Shown here piece by piece: positions 7,960 through 19,381 of a stretch of DNA of 41,452 nucleotides (within the stretch, counting starts at the first letter, position 1; every line of letters begins with the position of its first letter). Made by a program: the position numbers and the translations under genes. The stretch spans positions 1 through 41,452 of the forward strand of contig CAMNJH010000007.1 of NCBI GenBank assembly GCA_946541275.1. The letters run 5' to 3'. The DNA is from an uncultured Prevotellaceae bacterium (lineage in GTDB: Bacteria > Bacteroidota > Bacteroidia > Bacteroidales > Bacteroidaceae). The notes beneath the pieces were generated by a model. It did not search any database, was not told the origin of the DNA, and worked only from the letters and a program-made list of their open reading frames with translations.

Positions 7960-10575
7960 ATGAATATCCGTCAAATTACCATAGCACTATGCCTACTGCT
8001 TGCCATCCCTATGTGCAGCAAAGTAAGAATAAAGGTAAAGAGCAACTCGCCTCAGGCCGCCTATGCTGCCACGCGTCTGCAGGACCTGGATACCCGTTTC
8101 CATATCACTATCAGCATCAGTGATTCCGGCGATGCTGAGGGATTCAGCATTGTGCGCAAAGGCCATAGCGTGACAATAACTGGTCATGACGGCCCTGGCT
8201 GCATCTATGGTGCCAACCGTCTTCGCGAGCTGTTGAGCGACGACCCCACCCTGTCACAGCTGACCACCCTTGAAGACGCCCCACAGATGACCATGCGGGG
8301 AGCCTGCGTAGGCCTTCAGAAGACCGTCTACCTGCCCGGCCATCGGGTTTATGAATATCCTTATACCCCAGAGAATTTCCCATGGTTCTATGACAAGGCA
8401 CTGTGGCTGCGCTACCTGGACCTGCTGGCTGAGAACAACATGAACACGGTCTACCTGTGGAACGGCCATCCCTTTGCCTCGCTGGTAAAGCTGCCCGACT
8501 ATCCCTTTGCGCCTGAAGTTGATGATGCCACCATGGCTCTGAACCAGGAAATGTTTGGATTTCTGGTCGACGAAGCCCATCGCCGCGGCATCCGCGTCAT
8601 ACAGATGTTCTACAACATCATCCTGTCAAAGCCTTTTGCCGACCACTATGGCTTGAAGACACAGGACCGTAACCGCCCCATCACACCGCTCATCAGCGAC
8701 TACACCAGAAAGTCCATAGCCGCCTTTGTCGAGAAATACCCCAAAGTAGGCTTCCTGGTTTGTCTTGGCGAAGCCATGTCGGGTATTGATACCGACATCG
8801 ACTGGATGACCGAGACCATCATACCCGGCATTCAGGATGGGCTGAGAGCGTCAGGACGTACCGATACGCCCCCCATCATTCTGCGTTCACACGATACTGA
8901 CGGCCCTGCCGTGCTGAAAGCCGCTCTCCCGCTCTATCCCAACATCTACACCATGTCGAAATACACGGGCGAGAGCCTGACCACCTACGAGCCAGGAGGT
9001 CCTTGGGGCGAAACACACCGACAGCTGGCAGCCGCTGCGCCCGTCCATATTGACAATGTGCACATTCTGGCCAATCTGGAGCCGTGGCGCTGGTCATCCC
9101 CCACTTTCACGCAGAAGGCGGTACAGGCCATGCACCGTGTGCACCACAGCAAGGGACTGCACCTCTATCCACAGGCCTCCTACTGGGACTGGCCATACAC
9201 AGCTGACAAACTGCCCAGTGACAACCGCCTTCTGCAGATTGACCGCGACTGGATGTGGTACAAAGCCTGGGGGCGCTATGCCTGGAACTGCGAGCGTGGC
9301 GACGACCAGGTATTCTGGACACAGCAACTAGCCGATTACTACGGCATCAGCCAGGATGCTGCCGAACATATTCTACGCGCCTATGATGAAGCCGGCGAGA
9401 TAGCCCCCAAGTTGCTCCGTCGCTTCGGCATTACGGAGGGTAACCGCCAGACACTGCTGCTCGGCATGAAGATGACCGAGCTGGTGAACCCCTATAAGTT
9501 CAATATCTACCCGGGCTTCTACGAAAGCTGTGGCCCTGCTGGAGAGAAGCTGATTGAATATGTGGAGAAGGAATGGAAAGGTGAGCCACACACAGGCGAG
9601 CTGCCATTAGACATTGTCGAGCAGTGCTCGGCCCACGGCCAGGCTGCCAGTCTCCAGCTCAATGCCCTAGGCAACTTTAAGCCACAGAAGCATCCAGATG
9701 AGTACCAGCGCCTTTACAACGACATTATCTGCTATTCGCTCTTTGCCAAGTCGTTCCAGGCCAAGGTTCAGGCAGCCCGGCTGGTGCTGGACTATAAATG
9801 GTCAAAGGACCTGAAATATCTGGACGCCGCTGTTCCCTTCCTGGAGGAGAGCCAGCAAATATGGCAACAGCTGGCCGCCCGCACTGATTCCACCTACCTC
9901 TACGCCAACTCCATGCAGACGGCCCAGCGTCGCATTCCAGTGGGGGGCGACGACGGAAAGATGAAGACCTGGAAGGAACTGGCCCAAGTCTATCAGGACG
10001 AGCTGGATGCGTTGAAGCACAACATCGGGAAGCTGAAGAATCCTGTGGCCCAGACCGACATTCTCACCAACCCCGTCCTGCCCGCTTCTGTCCGTCTGAT
10101 TTCCCCCACAATGACCACCCCGCTACGGAGGGAAGCCGTAGTCTTTGAGAAGCGTGAGGACACGAAGGTGGATTCACTGGCGCCCGAACTGACTGCCCTC
10201 CAGGCTTTTGTGCTGAACAGGGACACCACTCGCATCGTGGGGACTACCATTGAGTTTGAGGCCGACAAACCCGTCAAGATGCTCGTAGGCTTCTTCCAGG
10301 ACGACGACCCCAAATGGGCCAAGGTACCCAAGCTGGAAACCGATGCCACGGGCAACGAGTACGGACAGGCCGAGCCTGTGCTGACCAATGCCATTGCCAT
10401 GCTGCAGATGCCCCCCGTCAACATCCATGCCTATCACTTCCCGGCAGGACACCACACCATCAATTTGCCGAAGGGCATCATCATGGTGGCAGGTTTTACG
10501 GAGGGCAACATCAAGCCCCGCGACGTAGGGCTACAGGGTGCCGGCAACGAGGTCGACTGGCTATTCATGAAATAA
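7960..10575 (+). CDS. Secreted glycoside hydrolase with GH67-type N-terminal fold; candidate alpha-(galact/gluc)uronidase
   Basis: Signal peptide-like N-terminus; GFSIVRKGHSVTITGHDGPGCIYGANRLRELL resembles the GH67N/GH20-type N-terminal domain; (beta/alpha)8-like segment LRYLDLLAENNMNTVYLWNGH, DEAHRRGIRVIQM. Confidence 0.6.
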   Translation: MNIRQITIALCLLLAIPMCSKVRIKVKSNSPQAAYAATRLQDLDTRFHITISISDSGDAEGFSIVRKGHSVTITGHDGPGCIYGANRLRELLSDDPTLSQLTTLEDAPQMTMRGACVGLQKTVYLPGHRVYEYPYTPENFPWFYDKALWLRYLDLLAENNMNTVYLWNGHPFASLVKLPDYPFAPEVDDATMALNQEMFGFLVDEAHRRGIRVIQMFYNIILSKPFADHYGLKTQDRNRPITPLISDYTRKSIAAFVEKYPKVGFLVCLGEAMSGIDTDIDWMTETIIPGIQDGLRASGRTDTPPIILRSHDTDGPAVLKAALPLYPNIYTMSKYTGESLTTYEPGGPWGETHRQLAAAAPVHIDNVHILANLEPWRWSSPTFTQKAVQAMHRVHHSKGLHLYPQASYWDWPYTADKLPSDNRLLQIDRDWMWYKAWGRYAWNCERGDDQVFWTQQLADYYGISQDAAEHILRAYDEAGEIAPKLLRRFGITEGNRQTLLLGMKMTELVNPYKFNIYPGFYESCGPAGEKLIEYVEKEWKGEPHTGELPLDIVEQCSAHGQAASLQLNALGNFKPQKHPDEYQRLYNDIICYSLFAKSFQAKVQAARLVLDYKWSKDLKYLDAAVPFLEESQQIWQQLAARTDSTYLYANSMQTAQRRIPVGGDDGKMKTWKELAQVYQDELDALKHNIGKLKNPVAQTDILTNPVLPASVRLISPTMTTPLRREAVVFEKREDTKVDSLAPELTALQAFVLNRDTTRIVGTTIEFEADKPVKMLVGFFQDDDPKWAKVPKLETDATGNEYGQAEPVLTNAIAMLQMPPVNIHAYHFPAGHHTINLPKGIIMVAGFTEGNIKPRDVGLQGAGNEVDWLFMK

Positions 10576-10615
10576 TATGCCCGAGTGCAAGAAGTTAAAA
10601 GGAACAACGTAAGTT

Positions 10616-13600
10616 ATGAACAAGAAGTCATTCAGCCAGATGAACGCTAAGGTATGGAGTTCTTTTCTCTTCTGCCTTTTTGCTTCCTTGCCCTTGTGGG
10701 CAGATGACGTCAGCCCTGAAGAGATGCAACGCATCTACGACGAAGTGCAAACGCCCTACAAATACGGGCTGGTGATGGTCCCACAAGACAATTTCCACAA
10801 GTTCGATTGTCCCACCGTTTTCCGTGAGGGCGATACCTGGTATATGACCTATGTGTGCTACGATGGAAAAGACGGTACCGATGGGCGTGGCTACGAGACC
10901 TGGCTGGCCAAGAGTAGCGACCTGCTGCACTGGCAGACGCTGGGCCGCATCCTGGCCCTCAACAGCCCACAGGAGCAAGCGTCAGCCCAGGCTACCTGGG
11001 ATGAGAACCAGCGAGGAGGCTTCCCTGCCCTGATTGACCCCCAGTGGGATGGCACCTACGCCATGCAGTCCTACAAAGGGCATCACTATCTCACCTATAT
11101 CGGCGGCCCCGGCACTGGCTACGAGGCCGTCAATGCTCCGCTGAGCATTGGCATGGCTACCACCACTGCCGACATCACCCAGCCTCATCAGTGGACCACC
11201 CAGGACAGCCCCCTGATGAGCTACGACGACAAGGAAGCCCAGTGGTGGGAATATCTGACACAGTACAAGAGCACCATCTATTGGCTCAAGGACAAGCAGC
11301 AGCGCATCAAGGGCGAGGAGGGCTATCCTTTTGTCATGTTCTACAATGCCGGCGGCAAGGACGAACAGCATCCCAAGGGCGAGCGCATCGGCATTGCCCT
11401 CTCAAAAAACATGAAGAAGTGGAAGCGCTATGGTGGCAACCCCGTGTTTGCCCACGATAGCGACGGCACCATCACTGGCGATGCCCAGCTAGTGCGAATG
11501 GGCGACATGTGGGTGATGTTCTATTTCTCCGCCTATCACCCCGGCCGCTCCTACAATGCCTTCAACACCTTCGCCGCCAGTCGCGACCTGGTACACTGGA
11601 CCGACTGGACGGGCCCTGACCTGATAGTCCCCTCCAAACCTTATGACGAGATGTTCGCCCATAAGAGCTACGTCGTCAAGCATGAGGGTATTGTCTACCA
11701 CTTCTACTGCGCCGTGAACAATGCCGGTCAGCGCGGCATCGCCCTGGCCACCAGCATGCCCATGGGTCGCAGTGCCGTGAGCTTCCCCCAGCCCGAAGCA
11801 ACAGGACGCCGAAGCGAAGTGAGCCTGAACGAAGGATGGGAGGTGAGCTGCCCTGTGAGCCACGACACCCACATGAGTAATGTCAACCTGCCACACAACC
11901 TGGATGACTATTACGGCTACCGCCAGCAGCGCCACGGCAACCTGCATGGCTCGGCCGTCTATCAGAAGACATTCTCCATCAAGGAGAAGCGCTCCGACAA
12001 GCGCTACTTCCTACAGCTGGAGGGCGTGGGCACCTATGCCACCATTCATCTGAACGGCCACAGCTATCCCCGGGAGCTGATAGGGCGCACCGTGTTCACA
12101 CTCGACGTGACCGATGCCCTGCGCGAAGGCCAGAACAGCCTGAAGATTGACGTTGACCACCCTTCCATGCAGACAGAGTCGCCCTGGGTGTGCGGCGGCT
12201 GCAGCAGCGAGTGGGGCTTCAGCGAAGGCAGCCAGCCGTTTGGCATCTTCCGACCTGTCACCCTCATTGCCACCGACCAGGTTCGTATTGAGCCCTTTGG
12301 TGTGCACATCTGGAACAATGCCACCTGCGACAGCGTCTTTATCGACACCGAAATCAGGAACTATTCCGACCAGCCGCAGTCCGTGGAGCTGGTGAACAAG
12401 TTCACCCTGTCCAGCGGAAAGCAGGTGTTCCGCCTGGCTGAACGCATTGAACTGAAAGCCCAGCAGACCATGACCATCCGCCAGTGCGCTCCCGTCACTG
12501 ACGTGCACCGCTGGTCGCTCAGTGACCCTTACCTCTATTGTCTGTCCACCATGCTGAAGCGCGACGGAAAGACCACCGACGAACTGCGCACGCCCTTTGG
12601 CATTCGCAGCCTCCGCTGGCCCCGTTACCTGTGTGGCGATACGATTACCACAAGCAGTGACCCGCGCTTCTACCTGAACGACGTACCGACGCTCATCAAC
12701 GGCACGTGCGAGTATGAACACCTGCTGGGCGCCAGCCATGCCTTCAGCCATGAACAGATAGCCTCACGCATCAAGCAGATTCGCAATGCGGGCTTCAACG
12801 CATTCCGCGAGGCCCACCAGCCCCACAACCTCTACTACCAACAGCTGCTCGACCAGCAGGGACTGCTGTTCTGGAGCCAGTTCTCGGCCCACATCTGGTA
12901 TGACACGCCGCAATTCCGCCAGAACTTCAAGCGCCTGCTGGTGAGGTGGGTCAAGGAGCGGCGCAACAGTCCCAGCGTCATCCTCTGGGGACTGCAGAAC
13001 GAGAGCATACTGCCCAAGGAGTTTGCCCAGGAGTGCTGCGCCCTGATTCGCCAGCTGGACCCCACGGCCAGCACGCAGCGCCTCATCACCACCTGCAACG
13101 GTGGAGAGGGCTCCGACTGGAATGTCATCCAGAACTGGAGCGGCACCTATGGCGGCTCTGCCGAGAACTACGACAAAGAACTCATGCAACCCGACCAGCT
13201 GCTGAATGGCGAGTACGGGGCCTGGCGCACCATTGACCTGCACGGCGAGGCGAAATACAGCGAGGAGTCGTTCACCCATCTGCTCGAAACGAAAGCCCGC
13301 CTGGCTGAGAGCGTCAAGGACTCCGTCTGCGGCCACTTCCAGTGGTTGTTCGCATCGCACGACAATCCTGGGCGTACGCAGCCCGACGGAGCCTATCGCC
13401 GCATTGACAAGATAGGGCCCATCAACTACAAGGGGCTGACCACCATCTGGGAAGAGCCCACGCCAGCCTACTATATGTATCGGAACCGCCCACAAGCCAC
13501 TATCCCCACCGCGGCCGACCGCAATCAGGACCTGGTGAAAGGCGCCGAGGGGTGGCACTACCTGTACAGAATCAACTGTGGTGGCGACAACTACACCGAT

Positions 13601-14488
13601 GAGTTCGGACAACAATGGCAGGCTGACGACTCACTGCTGAGCCACTCCTGGGGACAGGACTTCAACGGCATTCATCCCTACCAGGCTTCGCAGCGGCATA
13701 TCACAGACAACATCCGCGGCACTCAGAGCGATGCCCTGTTCCAGTATTTCCGCTTCGGTCGCCACCGCCTGTGGTACGACCTTCCCGTCCCTGACGGCAG
13801 CTACCGCCTTGAGCTCTTTTTCGCCGAGCCCTGGCATGGCCAAGGGGGCGGCGTGGCCGATGACTATGAAGGGTTGCGCATCTTCGACGTGGCCGTGAAC
13901 GGGCTGACCGTCATTGACGACCTTGACCCATGGGCAGAGGCTGGCCATCTGGGAGCCCTGAAGCGCGTGGTCACGGCACAGGCAAGGGGCGGCAGGCTGC
14001 AGATCGCCTTTCCCGAAGTAAAGGCCGGACAGGCCATCATCAGTGCCATTGCCGTAGCCAGCCAGGAGCCCGTCCATGCAATAATCAACAAGCCTGCTGA
14101 CACCTGGGCAGCTTTCGACACCGACACCATAGCCAAGTTGCCCACAGAGCTGCTGCCACCCGACACAGAAGCCCGTCCTGCCACCGTGTATGAGCCCCGG
14201 AAAGCCTCGAAAGGCGGGCAAACCATCTTCACCATCACAACCGGACTGGGCCAGGAGTATGCGCTGCGCTTCCGCTACAAGAACACCTCAGGAGCCCCCA
14301 TCAATGCACAGCTCACCATCGTCGATTCCAAGGACGCGCTACTGGTTGACCGCGAGCTCAGCTTCCCCCCGACACCCAATAAGTTCAAGATGCTCAGCAC
14401 CACCACCGGCACCCAGATTAATGCGGGCACCTACACCCTGACCATTGATGGCAGCGGGCTGGAGTTCATGAATTTGGAAGTACAATAG
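10616..14488 (+). CDS. Multimodular glycoside hydrolase: GH43/GH130-like beta-propeller + GH2 + malectin-like domain + C-terminal beta domain
   Basis: aa ~30-395 propeller (FDCPTVFREGDTWYMTYVCYDG, GDAQLVRMGDMWVMFYFSA); aa ~405-960 GH2 (VILWGLQNES acid/base, LLNGEYGAW nucleophile region); aa ~975-1150 malectin-like (YRINCGGDNYTDEFGQQWQAD, RLELFFAEPW). Confidence 0.85.
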   Translation: MNKKSFSQMNAKVWSSFLFCLFASLPLWADDVSPEEMQRIYDEVQTPYKYGLVMVPQDNFHKFDCPTVFREGDTWYMTYVCYDGKDGTDGRGYETWLAKSSDLLHWQTLGRILALNSPQEQASAQATWDENQRGGFPALIDPQWDGTYAMQSYKGHHYLTYIGGPGTGYEAVNAPLSIGMATTTADITQPHQWTTQDSPLMSYDDKEAQWWEYLTQYKSTIYWLKDKQQRIKGEEGYPFVMFYNAGGKDEQHPKGERIGIALSKNMKKWKRYGGNPVFAHDSDGTITGDAQLVRMGDMWVMFYFSAYHPGRSYNAFNTFAASRDLVHWTDWTGPDLIVPSKPYDEMFAHKSYVVKHEGIVYHFYCAVNNAGQRGIALATSMPMGRSAVSFPQPEATGRRSEVSLNEGWEVSCPVSHDTHMSNVNLPHNLDDYYGYRQQRHGNLHGSAVYQKTFSIKEKRSDKRYFLQLEGVGTYATIHLNGHSYPRELIGRTVFTLDVTDALREGQNSLKIDVDHPSMQTESPWVCGGCSSEWGFSEGSQPFGIFRPVTLIATDQVRIEPFGVHIWNNATCDSVFIDTEIRNYSDQPQSVELVNKFTLSSGKQVFRLAERIELKAQQTMTIRQCAPVTDVHRWSLSDPYLYCLSTMLKRDGKTTDELRTPFGIRSLRWPRYLCGDTITTSSDPRFYLNDVPTLINGTCEYEHLLGASHAFSHEQIASRIKQIRNAGFNAFREAHQPHNLYYQQLLDQQGLLFWSQFSAHIWYDTPQFRQNFKRLLVRWVKERRNSPSVILWGLQNESILPKEFAQECCALIRQLDPTASTQRLITTCNGGEGSDWNVIQNWSGTYGGSAENYDKELMQPDQLLNGEYGAWRTIDLHGEAKYSEESFTHLLETKARLAESVKDSVCGHFQWLFASHDNPGRTQPDGAYRRIDKIGPINYKGLTTIWEEPTPAYYMYRNRPQATIPTAADRNQDLVKGAEGWHYLYRINCGGDNYTDEFGQQWQADDSLLSHSWGQDFNGIHPYQASQRHITDNIRGTQSDALFQYFRFGRHRLWYDLPVPDGSYRLELFFAEPWHGQGGGVADDYEGLRIFDVAVNGLTVIDDLDPWAEAGHLGALKRVVTAQARGGRLQIAFPEVKAGQAIISAIAVASQEPVHAIINKPADTWAAFDTDTIAKLPTELLPPDTEARPATVYEPRKASKGGQTIFTITTGLGQEYALRFRYKNTSGAPINAQLTIVDSKDALLVDRELSFPPTPNKFKMLSTTTGTQINAGTYTLTIDGSGLEFMNLEVQ

Positions 14489-14497
14489 GAAAGAGAG

Positions 14498-14561
14498 CTA
14501 GGCTGGACTAGGTTTTTCTAGAATTAACTAGGAGAAACTAGGATTGCCTAGGACTACCTAG
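14498..14561. repeat. CTAG array: seven CTAG tetranucleotides at exactly 10-bp intervals
   Basis: CTAG at 14498, 14508, 14518, 14528, 14538, 14548, 14558; degenerate CTTG continue the phase at 14568 and 14578. Confidence 0.95.
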
Positions 14562-14600
14562 TTCATCCTTGGACTGCCTTGAAACTTTGGCTGCTCTTTA

Positions 14601-15056
14601 CGCGCGCGCGTATATTTCGCGCGAGACGAAGTGCTACTAGTGCTACCGAAGCCCATAACGTCTTGAAAAACAGCATTTTCCGGGTGCATATTCTTCCACG
14701 GGAAATGCTACCGAAAATGCTACCGGTACTAAAAGTCAACGCCGCCTTCCAAAAAGTCGGCGCCCCATGAAAAAAAGTCGGCCTCCCATGAAAAAAAGTC
14801 GGCGCCCCATGAAAAAATCTCAACGCCCCATGAAAAAATCTCAACGCCTTTTTTCAAAAAGTCGAGCTCATTTCACTTTTCGCATTTCTTTTATCATGAA
14901 AAACAATTGTCACCCCCCTGAATTCCCAGTAGCAAAGCCAGTAGCACCTCGGTAGCACCTTTAAAGGCACTTTATGCACCCATAAACGTCATATTATCAA
15001 GCAGTTATAAGCCCAGTAGCACTTGTAGCACTTGTTTCCCTTTTTACGCGCGCGCG
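14601..15056. repeat. Large imperfect inverted-repeat element, copy 1 (GTGCTAC iterons, (CG)5 caps)
   Basis: Left cgcgcgcgcgta...gtgctactagtgctaccgaagccc...gggtgcata...atgctaccgaaaatgctacc; right arm is its imperfect reverse complement (ggtagcacctttaaaggcactttatgcaccc...gggctt reversed...cagtagcacttgtagcac...tacgcgcgcgcg). Confidence 0.85.
14735..14881. repeat. 21-bp tandem repeat array (about 7 degenerate units) in the core of element 1
   Basis: Units gtcggcgccccatgaaaaaaa / gtcggcctcccatgaaaaaaa / gtcggcgccccatgaaaaaat / ctcaacgccccatgaaaaaat / ctcaacgccttttttcaaaaa, flanked by more diverged 21-bp units. Confidence 0.9.
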
Positions 15057-15132
15057 AGTGACTGCTATGTTAATTTTGCTTGCGATAATAAAAAAAACGG
15101 ATAAGAATAGAAAGATTCTCATATTTTTGTAC

Positions 15133-15140
15133 TAACTTTG
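15133..15140 (+). promoter_or_regulatory. Bacteroidetes -7 box (TAACTTTG) upstream of Fe-ADH
   Basis: tacTAACTTTGcaag matches TAnnTTTG; no clear -33 TTG partner found. Confidence 0.6.
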
Positions 15141-15179
15141 CAAGTATCCAAACTATCAATGCACTATACGAATATTACT

Positions 15180-16367
15180 ATGATTAAGGACTTTAACTTC
15201 TATGCACCGACCCGCGTTGTTTTCGGACGCGATAGTGAGAAACAATTGGCACAGCTCATCCGGCAATCGGGCGGACATCGCGTGCTGGTTCATTATGGTG
15301 GTGGGTCAGCCCGCCGCTCCGGACTCCTTGACCGCACTTTCAACAGTTTGCGTGAGGCAGGCCTGGAGTTTGTCGAGCTGGGAGGGGTAGTGCCCAACCC
15401 TCTGCTTTCAAAGGTCTATGAGGGTATAGAGTTGTGCCGCCGTGAGAAGATTGACTTCATTCTGGCCGTGGGTGGCGGTAGCGTCATTGACTCATCGAAG
15501 GCCATTGGCTATGGCGCTGGCTATGAGGGCGACGTGTGGGATTTCTGGAACGGCAAGGCCGTGCCCCAGCAGTGCCTGCCCATTGGCGTCATACTCACCA
15601 TTCCGGCCGCAGGCAGCGAAATGTCAAGCAGCTGCGTCATCACCAACGACGACGGGCTGCTGAAGCGCGGCATCAACAGCGACCTCTGCCGCTGCCGCTT
15701 CTGCATCATGAACCCCGAGCTCACTTACACACTGCCCCCCTACCAGACCGCTGCCGGAGCTACTGACATCATGATGCACACCATGGAACGCTACTTCTCC
15801 AAATACGAGGACATGAGCCTGACTGATGCCATTGCCGAAGCGCTGCTCCGCACGGTGAAAGACAGTGCACTGGTGGTGCTCCGCGAACCGGAAGACTATC
15901 GCCACCGCTCGCAAATCATGTGGGCAGGCTCGCTGGCCCATAACGACCTAACTGAATGTGGCACGGAGAAGGACTTTGCCACCCACCGCCTGGAACATGA
16001 GCTGAGTGCGGTGTACGGCGTCACCCACGGTGCCGGATTGGCTGCCCTCTGGGGCTCATGGGCCCGCTATGTCATGTCCAAGCACCTCAGCCGCTTCGTG
16101 CAGTTTGCCGTGAACGTCATGGGCGTCACCAACGACTTCACACATCCTGAGCAGACGGCCCTGAAAGGCATTGAAGCCATTGAGCAGTTCTATCGCACTA
16201 TCGGCATGCCCACTAACATACGCGAGCTGCTGGGCCGCGAGCTGACTGACCAGGAGCTGGAAATACTGGCCGACCGCTGCAGCCGTGGCGGCACCATCAC
16301 CGTGGGAGCCATGGAGGTGCTGCATCGGGAAGACATGCTGGCCATCTACCAGATGGCGCGCGGATAG
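15180..16367 (+). CDS. Iron-containing alcohol dehydrogenase (YqhD/BDH-like)
   Basis: YGGGSARRSGLLDR, AVGGGSVIDSSKAI, HRLEHELSAVYGVTHGAGLA. Start set at ATG 15180 (MIKDFNFYAPTRVVFG) because the track start (15138) falls in the -7 box. Confidence 0.92.
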   Translation: MIKDFNFYAPTRVVFGRDSEKQLAQLIRQSGGHRVLVHYGGGSARRSGLLDRTFNSLREAGLEFVELGGVVPNPLLSKVYEGIELCRREKIDFILAVGGGSVIDSSKAIGYGAGYEGDVWDFWNGKAVPQQCLPIGVILTIPAAGSEMSSSCVITNDDGLLKRGINSDLCRCRFCIMNPELTYTLPPYQTAAGATDIMMHTMERYFSKYEDMSLTDAIAEALLRTVKDSALVVLREPEDYRHRSQIMWAGSLAHNDLTECGTEKDFATHRLEHELSAVYGVTHGAGLAALWGSWARYVMSKHLSRFVQFAVNVMGVTNDFTHPEQTALKGIEAIEQFYRTIGMPTNIRELLGRELTDQELEILADRCSRGGTITVGAMEVLHREDMLAIYQMARG

Positions 16368-16371
16368 CTGA

Positions 16372-19368
<2,997 letters not shown>

Positions 19369-19381
19369 TCACTAAAACAAC

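Noticed and set aside
14735-14881. Possible CRISPR array
   Set aside because: Units are contiguous 21-bp tandem repeats with no unique spacers, and no cas genes are in the window.
14563-14955. ORFs with MKKSRRP / FFHGAPT heptapeptide repeats on both strands of element 1
   Set aside because: They arise because the repeat period (21 bp) is a multiple of 3; both strands are open, neither has a convincing start context, and the frame runs into the non-coding arms.
15138-15179. ORF-track N-terminal extension of the second Fe-ADH (MQVSKLSMHYTNIT)
   Set aside because: The track start overlaps a TAACTTTG -7 box, so the coding start is most likely the downstream ATG at 15180.
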